Of a stretch of DNA of 50,099 nucleotides, positions 1-8,749 are shown in pieces. The position numbers were made by a program, and so were the translations under genes. Source of the stretch: Chitinophagaceae bacterium (lineage in GTDB: Bacteria > Bacteroidota > Bacteroidia > Chitinophagales > Chitinophagaceae). Below the pieces are notes generated by a model that worked only from the letters and a program-made list of their open reading frames with translations, made no database searches and was not told where the DNA came from. Location of the stretch: contig JANYCA010000103.1 of assembly GCA_025360525.1 (NCBI GenBank), forward strand, positions 1 through 50,099, read 5' to 3'. The stretch's first letter is position 1; every line of letters starts with the position of its first letter.

Positions 1-199
1 GCAATGACGAGGCAGGCACTTGCGTCCCTAATAATGGATAAATATTCTGTGCTTATTGGATGGATAAAATTTATCTTCTATAAAAAAGAAACAAGCGTTT
101 TAAAAATATTGGCCTGGCCGAGTTGTTGAGCAAGCCCTACATATTTATTTTAAGTTTAGTTTCTCTAAAAAATAACCTGGGTTCAATTTACCCAATGCA

Positions 200-228
200 A
201 AAGCCACCAAAATAAAATTGGTGGCTTT
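200..228 (-). terminator. Probable terminator of the small acidic protein gene
   Basis: An 11-bp perfect stem (AAAGCCACCAA / TTGGTGGCTTT) encloses a 7-nt loop, about 40 nt beyond the stop of the minus-strand gene. Read on the minus strand it ends in a short T run. It is the only structure I see in the first 269 bases, which otherwise hold no gene. Confidence 0.55.
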
Positions 229-269
229 ACGTATCGTACCCGTGGAAAGCAATTTCCGGTAAATGTTTA

Positions 270-494
270 TTAATATTCGTCTTCGTTAAAGAAGAAATCT
301 TCTTGGCTTGGATAATCCGGCCAGATGTCTTCCAAACTTTCATAAACATCTCCACCTTCATCTTCCAATTCCTGCAAGTTTTCAATTACCTCGATAGGGG
401 CGCCACTACGAATTGAAAAATCTATCAGTTCATCTTTGGTTGCGGGCCAGGGTGCGTCTTCTAAATGCGATGCTAGTTCTAGTGTCCAAAACAT
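270..494 (-). CDS. Small acidic DUF2795-like protein, 74 aa
   Basis: This encodes a very acidic 74-residue protein with no signal peptide or membrane segment. The sequence around LELASHLEDAPWPATKDEL, followed by an SGAP motif and an IWPDYP-containing acidic tail, matches a small protein I recall as widely conserved in Bacteroidota and usually annotated DUF2795. Its biochemical role is not known to me. I chose the ATG at 494 because the family begins with M-[FY]-W-T-L-E; a longer reading from 548 would add 18 residues unlike the family. It is divergent from the ATPase gene to its right and has its own terminator-like hairpin, so it is probably monocistronic. Confidence 0.7.
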   Translation of the reverse strand: MFWTLELASHLEDAPWPATKDELIDFSIRSGAPIEVIENLQELEDEGGDVYESLEDIWPDYPSQEDFFFNEDEY

Positions 495-582
495 TGTATA
501 AATGTGTTTAATTTTTTGCAAATGTAGAAGTTTGATTGAATCTACCAAATGAGTTTTTAAAATAGTTACTTTTTTATAAAAC

Positions 583-590
583 TAGATTTG
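583..590 (+). promoter_or_regulatory. Candidate -7 element (TAGATTTG) upstream of the LolD-like gene
   Basis: The octamer fits the Bacteroidota -7 consensus TAnnTTTG and lies about 55 nt before the ATG at 645. I see no good TTTG box at the expected distance upstream, so this is a candidate only. Being upstream of 645, it also speaks against the upstream in-frame start at 588. Confidence 0.35.
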
Positions 591-644
591 ATATATTGCC
601 TTCTCTTTATTGTAACGAAACAACTCAAACAAATATTTTGCCGA

Positions 645-1304
645 ATGTTAATTGCTTCAAATATTGTTAAAAGCTATGGCAGTTTGCCGGTTTTAAGATC
701 GGTAGACATTACAATTAATAAAGGTGAAATTGTAAGTATTGTAGGCTCATCGGGTGCTGGTAAAAGCACGCTACTACACATTTTAGGTACTTTAGATAAG
801 GCCGACAGCGGAAGTATAGTTATAGAAGGTCAATCGCTGGGAGTGCTTAAACCCAAGCAACTGGCCGCATTCCGAAACAAACATATTGGCTTTGTTTTTC
901 AGTTTCACCACCTGCTGCCCGAATTTACGGCTTTGGAAAATGTGTGCATCCCGGGCTGGATTGCAGGTGGAAAGAAAAAGGAAATTGCAAACGAGGCAAC
1001 TAAAATTTTAACAAATCTTGGTTTAGCAGACAGGCTTAATAATAAGCCACAACAACTTTCCGGCGGCGAACAGCAAAGGGTTGCCGTTGCCAGAGCATTG
1101 ATCAACCAGCCATCTATCATCATGGCAGATGAACCTACAGGTAACCTGGATAGCGCCAGGGCAAAAGAACTGCATCAACTATTCATTGACCTTCGCAATC
1201 AGTTTAATCAAACATTTTTAATTGTAACCCATAATGAAGAACTGGCTCAAATGAGCGACCGGGTATTGGTGATGAAAGATGGCAAAATGATAGACCCCCA
1301 TTGA
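645..1304 (+). CDS. lolD: ABC transporter ATPase, LolD/MacB type, 219 aa
   Basis: This is the ATP-hydrolysing subunit of an ABC system of the LolD/MacB/FtsE class, which in this phylum is usually assigned to moving lipoproteins out of the inner membrane. From the ATG at 645 the Walker A (GSSGAGKST) is at about residues 34-42, followed by a Q-loop, the signature LSGGEQQR, and the Walker B/D-loop [11 protein letters not shown]. The length fits stand-alone LolD. The start at 645 gives [12 protein letters not shown], the usual N-terminus; the region from 588 to 644 reads as non-conserved sequence and contains a promoter-like element. No permease gene is adjacent, so the LolD assignment rests on sequence alone. 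A MacB-like efflux ATPase is the main alternative. Confidence 0.82.
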   Translation: MLIASNIVKSYGSLPVLRSVDITINKGEIVSIVGSSGAGKSTLLHILGTLDKADSGSIVIEGQSLGVLKPKQLAAFRNKHIGFVFQFHHLLPEFTALENVCIPGWIAGGKKKEIANEATKILTNLGLADRLNNKPQQLSGGEQQRVAVARALINQPSIIMADEPTGNLDSARAKELHQLFIDLRNQFNQTFLIVTHNEELAQMSDRVLVMKDGKMIDPH

Positions 1305-1486
1305 TAATCCCAACCATTTGTTGGCTTCGGGGGTGATAACTACACAACTGCAAAAAAGTAAAGGCCCGTTTACAGTTCTTTCTCTAAAAAACTCCGGGAA
1401 ATTATCAACATAATTTATCCGGGTATTTTTATAAATATTTAATTTCTGTACAAATAATTGAGTAAATGACCTTTGTAAGGGCTTTG

Positions 1487-2053
1487 CTATTTATTTAGTC
1501 TGGGTTTCCATACTGTCTCGGATACTCTCAGCAAATGCCCTGCATATCTTGATAAAACAAAAAGATAATCACTTAACCGGTTGATGTATTTTATTATTAA
1601 CGGATCAACAAAAAGCTGGTGTTCGTGCATATTAACGCAAAGCCTTTCTGCACGCCTACAAACGCATCTGGCAATATGTGTGGTGGATATAGCCTGGTGA
1701 CCACCTGGTAGAATAAAATGTTTCATCGGCGCAAGCGTATCATTCATGTCGTCAATTTCTGTTTCAAGAAAAAGAACATCACTTTCTTTAAGGTCGGGTA
1801 TTTTCATTAGCGGTTCTTTATCCGGATCGCATGCAAGCGACGAACCAATGGTGAACAACCTATCCTGAATTTCTTTTAATGTTACAGTGACTGGCTGGCT
1901 GGCAATTAAATCACTTACCAAGCCGATATACGAATTCAACTCGTCGATTGTACCATACGTCTCAATTCTAAGATGATTTTTGGGAACCTTTGTGCCACCA
2001 ATGAGGCTTGTAGTGCCTAAATCGCCAGTTCTTGTGTATATTTTAAATGACAT
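1487..2053 (-). CDS. Cob(I)yrinic acid a,c-diamide adenosyltransferase, PduO type
   Basis: This enzyme transfers the adenosyl group of ATP to cob(I)alamin, producing the coenzyme form of vitamin B12 in the cytoplasm. The 188-residue protein opens with the family motif YTRTGDLGTTSLIGG (ATP-binding N-terminus) and continues with an IETYGTIDELNSYIG segment. Its second half has the arginine-rich CRRAERL motif of the helical active site. Length and motifs match PduO/MMAB-type enzymes. No other cobalamin gene is nearby. It stands 48 bp downstream of the minus-strand ABC ATPase gene and could be co-transcribed with it, although a functional link is not obvious. Confidence 0.9.
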   Translation of the reverse strand: MSFKIYTRTGDLGTTSLIGGTKVPKNHLRIETYGTIDELNSYIGLVSDLIASQPVTVTLKEIQDRLFTIGSSLACDPDKEPLMKIPDLKESDVLFLETEIDDMNDTLAPMKHFILPGGHQAISTTHIARCVCRRAERLCVNMHEHQLFVDPLIIKYINRLSDYLFVLSRYAGHLLRVSETVWKPRLNK

Positions 2054-2101
2054 TATAAACTTTTTGTACCTAACAAAGAAAGCAAAAAATAGTTTATAAA
2101 A

Positions 2102-2815
2102 CTAAGCTGTTTGAAGAATAGTAGCAGGATGTTCGTTCATCTTATCCGTTTCAACCACACCGTCTCTCAGGCGTATTACCCTGTGTGCAAAGTGAGAAAT
2201 ATCTTCTTCGTGGGTTACCAGTATTACTGTGTTGCCATCTGTATGAATTTTGCCTAAAATATCCATTATCTCATAGGATGTTTTGGAGTCAAGGTTACCA
2301 GTAGGTTCATCCGCCAAAATGATGGAAGGATTGTTGATAAGCGCTCTCGCTATGGCAACCCGCTGGCATTGTCCGCCGCTTAATTCATTAGGCTTATGAT
2401 GGCTTCTGTCATCTAATTTTACCTTGCTTAATACAGCCAATGCTCGTTCAATTCGTTCCTTTTTGCTAACGCCGCTATAAATAAGCGGAAGGGCAACGTT
2501 TTCTGCCGCAGTAAGTCTAGGCAACAAATTAAATTGTTGAAATACAAAACCGATTTCTTTGTTTCTTACCTCAGCCAGGTCATTGTCTTCCATCCTGCTT
2601 ACATCTTTTCCATTCAAAATATACCTGCCGCTCGTCGGCGAATCTAAACAGCCCAATATATTCATCAAGGTAGATTTGCCAGATCCGCTCGGTCCCATTA
2701 AGGCTACATATTCATTCTTGAAAATATCGAGGTTAATGCCTTTTAATACAGGCAAAGGCTCTTTGCCGAGGTAATAGCTTTTTGAGATATCTTCTAAATG
2801 AATAATGCTTTGCAT
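2102..2815 (-). CDS. ABC transporter ATPase, MacB-like, 237 aa
   Basis: This is a second ATPase of the LolD/MacB class, different from the one at 645. Visible motifs are Walker [10 protein letters not shown] (about residue 41), the Q-loop [14 protein letters not shown], the signature [15 protein letters not shown] and Walker [13 protein letters not shown] with the following switch-region H in VTHEED. Such subunits pair with FtsX/MacB-fold permeases for export of macrolides, lipoproteins or peptides, but no permease is encoded next to it, so the substrate cannot be named. The signature has a cysteine (SGGQCQR) where glutamine is usual, a minor departure. The gene lies between gatC and the cobalamin adenosyltransferase on the same strand. 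Confidence 0.85.
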   Translation of the reverse strand: MQSIIHLEDISKSYYLGKEPLPVLKGINLDIFKNEYVALMGPSGSGKSTLMNILGCLDSPTSGRYILNGKDVSRMEDNDLAEVRNKEIGFVFQQFNLLPRLTAAENVALPLIYSGVSKKERIERALAVLSKVKLDDRSHHKPNELSGGQCQRVAIARALINNPSIILADEPTGNLDSKTSYEIMDILGKIHTDGNTVILVTHEEDISHFAHRVIRLRDGVVETDKMNEHPATILQTA

Positions 2816-2903
2816 ATAAATAGTTTCTAGCTTATGGTTGGTAGTTTATTACATGGGGTTAAGTGCTGTTTAGCTTTTAAAGGCTGTTAACTATATCAAC
2901 AAC

Positions 2904-3203
2904 TCATCCTTCGTTCCGCTTAATCACTTTTGGGACTTTAAAAAAGACCCCATCTTGTTGTGGTGCATTTTGCAGGGCTTCTGTTCTTGTTAAACTGCCC
3001 TTTACTTCATCTTCTCTTAATACATTGATGCCATCGCTCATATGCAACAGTGGAGCTACTCCGGCGGTATCTAACTCATTTAGTTTTTCTATAAACTGAA
3101 TCATTTTTTGTAAATCTGCCTGCACTTGTTCTTTTTCTGATTTATTAAATTGAAGCCTCGACAGGTGAGCCAGTTTATCAACCAATTCAATATTAACTTC
3201 CAT
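2904..3203 (-). CDS. gatC: Asp-tRNA(Asn)/Glu-tRNA(Gln) amidotransferase subunit C
   Basis: GatC is the small subunit that joins GatA and GatB in the complex converting misacylated Glu-tRNA(Gln) or Asp-tRNA(Asn) to the correct amide forms. The 99-residue protein has the typical start MEVNIELVDKLAHLSRLQF, the middle helix rich in Lys/Glu, and the VAPLLHM segment followed by an LREDEV motif and a C-terminal FFKVPKVI. This is normal for the family. gatA and gatB are not in the window, which is common because the three genes are often unlinked. A TATTTTTG element sits only 4 bp before the ATG, so the mRNA may have almost no leader. Confidence 0.9.
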   Translation of the reverse strand: MEVNIELVDKLAHLSRLQFNKSEKEQVQADLQKMIQFIEKLNELDTAGVAPLLHMSDGINVLREDEVKGSLTRTEALQNAPQQDGVFFKVPKVIKRNEG

Positions 3204-3207
3204 CGAA

Positions 3208-3215
3208 CAAAAATA
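3208..3215 (-). promoter_or_regulatory. -7 element (TATTTTTG) directly before gatC
   Basis: A perfect TAnnTTTG octamer on the minus strand ends 4 bp before the gatC start codon. If used, transcription would begin at or within the start codon region. No TTTG box is evident at the normal spacing, so chance occurrence in AT-rich DNA is possible. Confidence 0.35.
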
Positions 3216-3466
3216 AAGGATTCATTGCAGCTGTAGCTAATAATTGGATAAATGGTTGAGTGATTTGATTAGCAGCTTTTAAAGCAGCAGGATTTCAACA
3301 ATATGTTTGACCTGTTGGGTTGTAAAGGTTTTTCATTTGGATGCTCAACCAAACAATTATTTAATAATACCATCCTGTTGCAATTGTATTGATCAACACT
3401 AAAGCTGCACATTAATTCAGCCCTTGAACAATGCATCCATCTTAATTTATTTATCTTCGCCCTCTT

Positions 3467-4471
3467 ATGAAAGATGATAGAGAAATAGTTATGAGTGGGA
3501 TAAGGCCCACTGGTTTTTTACACCTGGGGAATTATTTTGGAGCAATCCGGAATTACGTAAAAATGCAGGATGATTATAACTGTTTTTTTATGGTAGCCGA
3601 CTGGCATTCCCTTACTACACATCCCGATACAAAACAGCTGAAATCCAATGTGCACAGGGTTTTGGCGGAGAATATTGCTTGCGGGTTAAACCCAGATAAA
3701 GTTGCCCTTTACTGTCAAAGTCATGTGCATGAAACTGCGGAACTTTATCTTTATCTAAATATGCTTGCCTACAAAGGTGAACTTGAAAAAACAGTTACTT
3801 TTAAAGATAAGGTAAGGCAGAATCCCGAAAATGTAAATGCAGGGTTGCTCACTTATCCTGTATTGCAGGCAGCTGATATTATTTTACATCGTGCCAAATT
3901 TGTTCCGGTTGGTAAAGATCAGGAACAGCACCTGGAAATGGCCCGCAATTTTGTAAACCGATTTAATCATCGGTACGGTGAGGTATTTCCGGAGCCACAA
4001 GCTTTTAACTATAACCAGGCGCTTATTAAAGTTCCGAGTCTTGATAATACGGGTAAAATGAGTAAGAGTGAAAATCAGCTGGCAACTTTGTACCTGGCAG
4101 ATAACGATGCTACCATACGTAAAAAAGTTATGAAAGCAGTTACGGATAGCGGTCCTGTTGAAATGAACTCGGCCAAACCGGATTATATCGAAAATATTTT
4201 CGACCTGATGAAATTAGTAAGTTCTGCTGAGGTAATCAATCGGTTCGAAGATGAATTTAATAATTGTACTATTCGTTATGGTGATATGAAAAAGCAACTG
4301 GCGGAAGATATGGTAAACTTTATATCTCCCATAAGAAACCAGGTAGAAGCCATACTGCAGGATGAAAAATATTTACTGCAAGTAATGGAAACCGGCGCTG
4401 CTAAAGCAATTGAAAGCGCAAAGGCCACTATGTTGCAGGTACGGAAAGCTATGGGACTTCAATATTACTAA
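3467..4471 (+). CDS. trpS: Tryptophan--tRNA ligase
   Basis: This class I aminoacyl-tRNA synthetase charges tRNA(Trp) with tryptophan. The 334-residue length is normal for bacterial TrpRS. The HIGH-type ATP-binding motif appears as PTGFLHLGN at residues 14-22, and the KMSKS loop as GKMSKSEN near residue 198. Between them are the conserved MVADWHSLT and YPVLQAADI segments that contact tryptophan and the dimer partner. The ATG at 3467 gives a start of normal length, and a TATCTTCG element (one mismatch to TAnnTTTG) lies just upstream at 3452-3459. It appears to be a single-gene unit. Confidence 0.95.
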   Translation: MKDDREIVMSGIRPTGFLHLGNYFGAIRNYVKMQDDYNCFFMVADWHSLTTHPDTKQLKSNVHRVLAENIACGLNPDKVALYCQSHVHETAELYLYLNMLAYKGELEKTVTFKDKVRQNPENVNAGLLTYPVLQAADIILHRAKFVPVGKDQEQHLEMARNFVNRFNHRYGEVFPEPQAFNYNQALIKVPSLDNTGKMSKSENQLATLYLADNDATIRKKVMKAVTDSGPVEMNSAKPDYIENIFDLMKLVSSAEVINRFEDEFNNCTIRYGDMKKQLAEDMVNFISPIRNQVEAILQDEKYLLQVMETGAAKAIESAKATMLQVRKAMGLQYY

Positions 4472-4731
4472 TCGGTTGTTTGTATTTCTTCTGCAGAAAG
4501 GCAAAAGTATTTTTTAATAGCAACTTCGCTTTTGGCGGGCATATTGATATATTGAAAACTACTCCAATTTTTCAAGGACGAGTTTAAACCAATTGTAAAG
4601 AAAGAATAGTTAAAACATTTGTGTATAAATCAAATTGATTACTGCTAAAATTTCATACTTTCATCAGTAGTTAAGATTCAGATATATTAAAAGGACAAAT
4701 CAAAAAAAAATACCACTTGGGGTAAGGCATT

Positions 4732-5367
4732 ATGGCAAAAACAAAAAAACCAAAACACATCGCAATTGCAGGAAATATCGGTGCCGGCAAAACAACGTTA
4801 ACCGAGATGCTAAGCAAGCATTATAAATGGATACCTCAGTTTGAAGATGTCGATCACAATCCTTACCTGAATGATTTTTATGAAGATATGCCCCGCTGGA
4901 GTTTTAATCTGCAGATATTTTTTTTAAATAGCAGGCTTAAACAATTATTGGAGATTCATCATGGTACAGAAACCGTAATTCAGGACCGTACCATTTATGA
5001 AGACGCCAACATATTTGCACCCAATCTGCACGACATGGGATTGATGGGCAAGCGGGACTTTGATAACTACTTCCAGTTTTTTGAAACATTAAAAACCATG
5101 GTGCAGCCGCCGGACTTGTTGATTTATTTAAAAGCTTCTGTGCCCACGCTTGTTGCACAAATTCAAAAAAGAGGAAGAGAATATGAAGAAAATATCCGGC
5201 TGGATTACCTTAAAAAGTTGAATGATTATTACAATAGTTTTATTGAAAATTATAAAGAAGGTCCCTTATTAATAATAAACGCCGATAGCAATAAGTTTGC
5301 AGAAAATGAGGAACACCTGGGGCAAATCATCACCAAAATTGATTCTACCTTGTTTGGTTTATTTTAA
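4732..5367 (+). CDS. Deoxynucleoside kinase, 211 aa
   Basis: This enzyme phosphorylates deoxynucleosides at the 5' position in the salvage pathway. The P-loop GNIGAGKTT is at residues 14-22; FEDVDHNPYL supplies the usual acidic substrate-binding residues; the DRS-like motif appears as QDRTIYED near residue 85; and KRGREYEENI is the arginine-rich LID region. The length of 211 residues fits the dCK/dGK-type family found in Bacteroidota and Gram-positives. Which deoxynucleoside it prefers cannot be read from the sequence. It is followed by a convergent response regulator gene and is not part of an evident operon. Confidence 0.88.
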   Translation: MAKTKKPKHIAIAGNIGAGKTTLTEMLSKHYKWIPQFEDVDHNPYLNDFYEDMPRWSFNLQIFFLNSRLKQLLEIHHGTETVIQDRTIYEDANIFAPNLHDMGLMGKRDFDNYFQFFETLKTMVQPPDLLIYLKASVPTLVAQIQKRGREYEENIRLDYLKKLNDYYNSFIENYKEGPLLIINADSNKFAENEEHLGQIITKIDSTLFGLF

Positions 5368-5464
5368 AGAAGAATGAAAAAGGGTATTTAAACTTTTATT
5401 GGGATGATTAAAATATTGCAGGACGAACAACCCTTTAATAGTTTTTTTACATCACTGTTTTTAT

Positions 5465-6118
5465 TTAATCAATCAGGTGATTTTTCATTGCGTAAAATAC
5501 CAGCCCTACAGAATTTTTTACTCCAAATCTTTCCATTAACCTGTCTTTGATAGCCTCTACGGTTCGGGAGCTGATATCCATTTTAAGGGCAATTTCCGTT
5601 GCGGTAAATTCCATGCAAACCAGTGTAAGCACTTCCTTTTCTCTTTCGGTAACAATGATTTCTGTGCTAAGTGAAGGGTTGAATTTTTGTTTGCCGTAAT
5701 TCTTTTTTATCAATACCTTATTTACGAAAGGGTTTAGATAAAAGCCGGTCCTCATTACATCCTGTATGGCATTTTTAATTTCAGAAGGTTCTGTGCTTTT
5801 AAGTAAATACCCAGCAGCTCCACAGTCCATTAAGTGACCAACAAAGCGCTCATCTTCATACATGGTAAGAATAATTACTCTAACCTTTGGGTATTCCTTC
5901 GTGATTTGTTTGGTAGTATCAATGCCATCTTTTACAGGCATTTTTAAATCGCATAGTATTACATCCGGCTCTTCCACTTCTTTTATTTTTTGAAGTAACT
6001 CTTCTCCATTATTTGCTTCAAAAACAAATTGGATATTAGTATATCCCCTCATGGAGAGTATTACTCCCTTGCGGAATATCTGGTGATCGTCCGCTATTGC
6101 TACTCTGATTTGTTCCAT
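5465..6118 (-). CDS. Response regulator, NarL/LuxR type (RR1), 217 aa
   Basis: This is a two-domain transcription regulator. The receiver domain (about residues 1-125) has the acidic pair DD at 10-11, the phosphate-accepting Asp57 in CDLKMP, a Thr/Ser switch in ILTMY and the conserved Lys in LLKSTEP. The C-terminal LuxR helix-turn-helix (about 150-215) has TEREKEVLTLV and SSRTVEAIKDRLMERFGVKNS. It lies 136 bp downstream of the histidine kinase on the same strand and is its most likely partner. It is less like the two regulators at 8750 and 9859 than those are like each other. Target genes cannot be inferred. Confidence 0.9.
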   Translation of the reverse strand: MEQIRVAIADDHQIFRKGVILSMRGYTNIQFVFEANNGEELLQKIKEVEEPDVILCDLKMPVKDGIDTTKQITKEYPKVRVIILTMYEDERFVGHLMDCGAAGYLLKSTEPSEIKNAIQDVMRTGFYLNPFVNKVLIKKNYGKQKFNPSLSTEIIVTEREKEVLTLVCMEFTATEIALKMDISSRTVEAIKDRLMERFGVKNSVGLVFYAMKNHLID

Positions 6119-6254
6119 AGATTAAACTATATAAAATCTACTAAAAGATATTGGCTTTCTTATTCATGCAAGATAACCGAATAATTTATTACACCGACCA
6201 TTGATTGTATAAACGCCTTCTTCTTCCATAAAATTACATTAGGCTAAAAACAAG

Positions 6255-7085
6255 CTAATAGGGAGAATCTTTAGGTATTTCGATTGTTACTTTATAGTAC
6301 GTATGGCTCGGGTCTATTTCAAAAAATATCCGTCCATTTAATACTTTAATCCTGCTCGCAATATTTTTAAGGCCTAAGCCGGTGCTCACGTGGTTAAGTC
6401 TTTCAAATTCAGTTTGAATGATACCTTGCCCATCGTGATGGAGTCTTAAATAACTGTTTGTGGCATTGGCATTTTGGGTAAGATGAATAAAGCCGGCATG
6501 GCTATGTTTAATGATATTATTTACCAGTTCCTGTATAATACGAAATATTAATAACTCCTGCTCTAGCTTTAACCGGGTGCGATAGTCGTGAAAACGCACA
6601 CTGGCATTGAGTGAGCCACTTCCATTTATTTTTTGAAAAAGGTCGCTCATAGCACTTTCTAAACCGAAATTTTTAAGGGTGGGCGGCATCATACTATGAC
6701 TAATATTCCGGATAAGCTGAATGGCGTCATCAATAATTTGTTTGGCGCTGAAGATAGATTGTAACTGCGAGGCTGGCTCCTGGTTAATCATATTTTCGTT
6801 CAGGTAAAGCCTTGCAGTGGCTAGTAAAGGTCCAACGTCATCATGCAGATCGGCAGCAATACGGTTGCGCTCTTCCTCTTGGAATTTGATAGAGGCATTC
6901 AGCAATATCTGTTGCTTTTCATCCTCCATCTTTTTTAAAGCCGCATTAAAACGGCTGACCTTTCGTTGGTGAAACACCACAAAAAATACAATGCTAATGG
7001 TTAAGCCAACCATACCGAGGGTTCCCAATAGCATAATATAACTTGAACCCGGCGGAACACCGGATGTAACTTGTAAAAATTTCAT
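6255..7085 (-). CDS. Sensor histidine kinase, HisKA_3 type, 276 aa
   Basis: This short kinase of the NarX/DesK class has one transmembrane helix at about residues 17-38, a coiled linker (45-75) and the dimerisation domain with the phospho-accepting His81 in the H-box AADLHDDVGPL. The ATPase domain has an N-box ELVNNIIKHSHA, a DGQG motif and the G-box STGLGLKNIASRI. There is no recognisable periplasmic or PAS sensor domain, so signal input probably comes from elsewhere. The gene starts 6 bp after the stop of the seven-helix membrane protein gene, which points to co-transcription and possibly joint function. RR1 follows downstream on the same strand. Confidence 0.88.
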   Translation of the reverse strand: MKFLQVTSGVPPGSSYIMLLGTLGMVGLTISIVFFVVFHQRKVSRFNAALKKMEDEKQQILLNASIKFQEEERNRIAADLHDDVGPLLATARLYLNENMINQEPASQLQSIFSAKQIIDDAIQLIRNISHSMMPPTLKNFGLESAMSDLFQKINGSGSLNASVRFHDYRTRLKLEQELLIFRIIQELVNNIIKHSHAGFIHLTQNANATNSYLRLHHDGQGIIQTEFERLNHVSTGLGLKNIASRIKVLNGRIFFEIDPSHTYYKVTIEIPKDSPY

Positions 7086-7091
7086 TTGCGG

Positions 7092-7832
7092 TTATAGGTT
7101 TGTGTTTATTGTTAATGGGTAATCGGTGTCTAAATCAATATTTATGTTTTTAATAGGGTTGCTTTTATGGTCATCATTTTTGGCATTTACAATTATGGCT
7201 GTACAAATAAATATATTTTTGATAATGGTAACTGAACTATAAATAATTGTGTATTGAAGCCTGAATTCAGGATTATTTATCATTGACCTGGAAAAGAGGA
7301 AAAGAAAAAAATTTCCGGAAAAATATATTAAGAAGCCAACAGAAATCCAAAAAACAGGTTGGAAGTAAATGGAATTATTTGAATTATTTTGTATTTTATC
7401 ATAAAAAAAATACAAAATTACCAGTAGAAAGTACAAACATTCTATTACAAGGGGAACAAAACTAAAATCACCAGGTTTTGTAGTAATATAATCGTAAATC
7501 GAGTAGAAAAAGAATAAAATTACTGATAGCCGGAAAATCAATTTTATTCTTTTGTTTGATAAGCAGGTGTAGTAAAAAAAAGAAAGAAGTGAGAATTCTG
7601 CAACAAGGAAAAATCGATTTGCTAATAACCTAAGAACTCCGTTTGAGGTTATAAATTTAAAATAAAAGGAAAGGCACAAAAAAAAGGCGAATACAGTTGT
7701 ATACAAAAAAAATACCTTTAATTCTGGGAACTTAATTTTTTTAAAAAAGATTAAGCACAGAAGAAAAGGCGTGAACTCAGCTACGTAAGTAATATAAATT
7801 GGAATCTGTAAAATAGGAATTAGTTTTTTCAA
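7092..7832 (-). CDS. Seven-helix membrane protein of unknown function, 246 aa
   Basis: I do not recognise a named family. Seven hydrophobic stretches are visible at about residues 17-30, 39-58, 70-90, 97-113, 125-144, 155-178 and 190-214, followed by a short polar tail. The reading frame opens at a TTG; no in-frame ATG occurs in the N-terminal half, so TTG or another rare start must be used. A TATATTTG octamer overlaps that TTG, which makes the start less certain. Because the kinase gene follows after 6 bp and that kinase lacks an input domain, this protein is a candidate membrane sensor for it. That is an inference from gene order only. Confidence 0.65.
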   Translation of the reverse strand: MKKLIPILQIPIYITYVAEFTPFLLCLIFFKKIKFPELKVFFLYTTVFAFFLCLSFYFKFITSNGVLRLLANRFFLVAEFSLLSFFYYTCLSNKRIKLIFRLSVILFFFYSIYDYITTKPGDFSFVPLVIECLYFLLVILYFFYDKIQNNSNNSIYFQPVFWISVGFLIYFSGNFFLFLFSRSMINNPEFRLQYTIIYSSVTIIKNIFICTAIIVNAKNDDHKSNPIKNINIDLDTDYPLTINTNL

Positions 7833-7914
7833 ATATAACCAACCCTTTTACGAATACAAAATTTACTTAGTTTAATAAATTAAAGGCTCCACATAAAATT
7901 AGATAGTTTAGAGG

Positions 7915-8418
7915 TTTACTTGATAGTTTCGTATAGTAAACTTCAATAAGTTTTTTAAAAAAAAAAACAGGTTAAAAACTGATAAGATTTTTTTTGTAAG
8001 CCATAATTCAACAATGGTGAGGGTTTCAACCGAAATTGAGCGTATGATTACTTTTAAAAATTTGGTAAATGTACGTCTTATAAATAGTAAAAATACTATA
8101 CAGATTAACTGTATCTTTACCTGCGTAGTATTACTACAGTAAAATGAAGTTATCTTTTTACCAGTAACAATAGAGGAAATTAATTTAAATTTTCAGCAGG
8201 AATTGTATTAGCTGTTTGGAGTTTTGTTTAACATTTTTACAAAAAGAGGGGAAATGATTAAAATAGAATTTATTTTAATGCGAAGTAAAAAGGAAATGGG
8301 GAGAGAAGAAAAAAGTTGATTGGCACTATTAAAACAATTCATTTACCAAAGCAAATAATAGGCTGTATATGTTTAGATAGATCGGGATAATTTGCTGAAA
8401 ACGAAACTATCAAGTAAA
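7915..8418. repeat. Pair of 18-bp perfect inverted repeats, 468 bp apart
   Basis: The left arm 7915-7932 reads TTTACTTGATAGTTTCGT and the right arm 8401-8418 is its exact reverse complement. The DNA between has no gene. No target-site duplication is apparent at the outer edges, so a transposon origin is not shown. A second 12-bp pair (AAAGTTGATTGG at 8312-8323, complement at 8429-8440) interlocks with it. Confidence 0.75.
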
Positions 8419-8691
8419 GTATCCTATACCAATCAACTTTACAAAAGTATCAAACTAATATTTCTAATTTCGGAGCAGTAGTACCCATTTTTAGTAATGA
8501 GATTTATACATTAAATATAGGACAACTAACAAATCGATTTACGTATAATTACATTGAATCTATGGGAAATGTACTAAGGGGCTTTACACAATAAAAAAGT
8601 GAAGTTTTCGTTTAAATTTAATAATGTTAAAACCAAATTGAGATCGTAAAAAATATATAAAAAATATTCGAATTTTTATTTTTTTTACGCA

Positions 8692-8720
8692 TTGTAACAC
8701 AGTATAAATACTTACTTTTA
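8692..8720 (+). promoter_or_regulatory. Candidate promoter of RR2: TTG - 18 nt - TACTTTTA
   Basis: TTG at 8692-8694 and TACTTTTA at 8713-8720 (one mismatch to TAnnTTTG) are separated by 18 nt, leaving a leader of about 25 nt before the ATG at 8750. A similar arrangement precedes RR3. Confidence 0.45.
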
Positions 8721-8749
8721 TTATTTAAGATTAACCAAGCTAACCGTTT

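Larger units (their letters stand above)
7833..8749. other. 917-bp gene-free region between the divergent signalling genes
   Basis: Very AT-rich, with no credible reading frame on either strand. It contains two interleaved pairs of inverted repeats (7915-7932 with 8401-8418, and 8312-8323 with 8429-8440) and, at its right end, a promoter-like pair for the second response regulator. The length is exceptional for this window, where most gaps are under 250 bp. Confidence 0.6.

Noticed and set aside
7915..8418. Insertion sequence bounded by the 18-bp inverted repeats
   Set aside because: No transposase frame lies between the arms and no target-site duplication was found, so I list it only as an inverted repeat.
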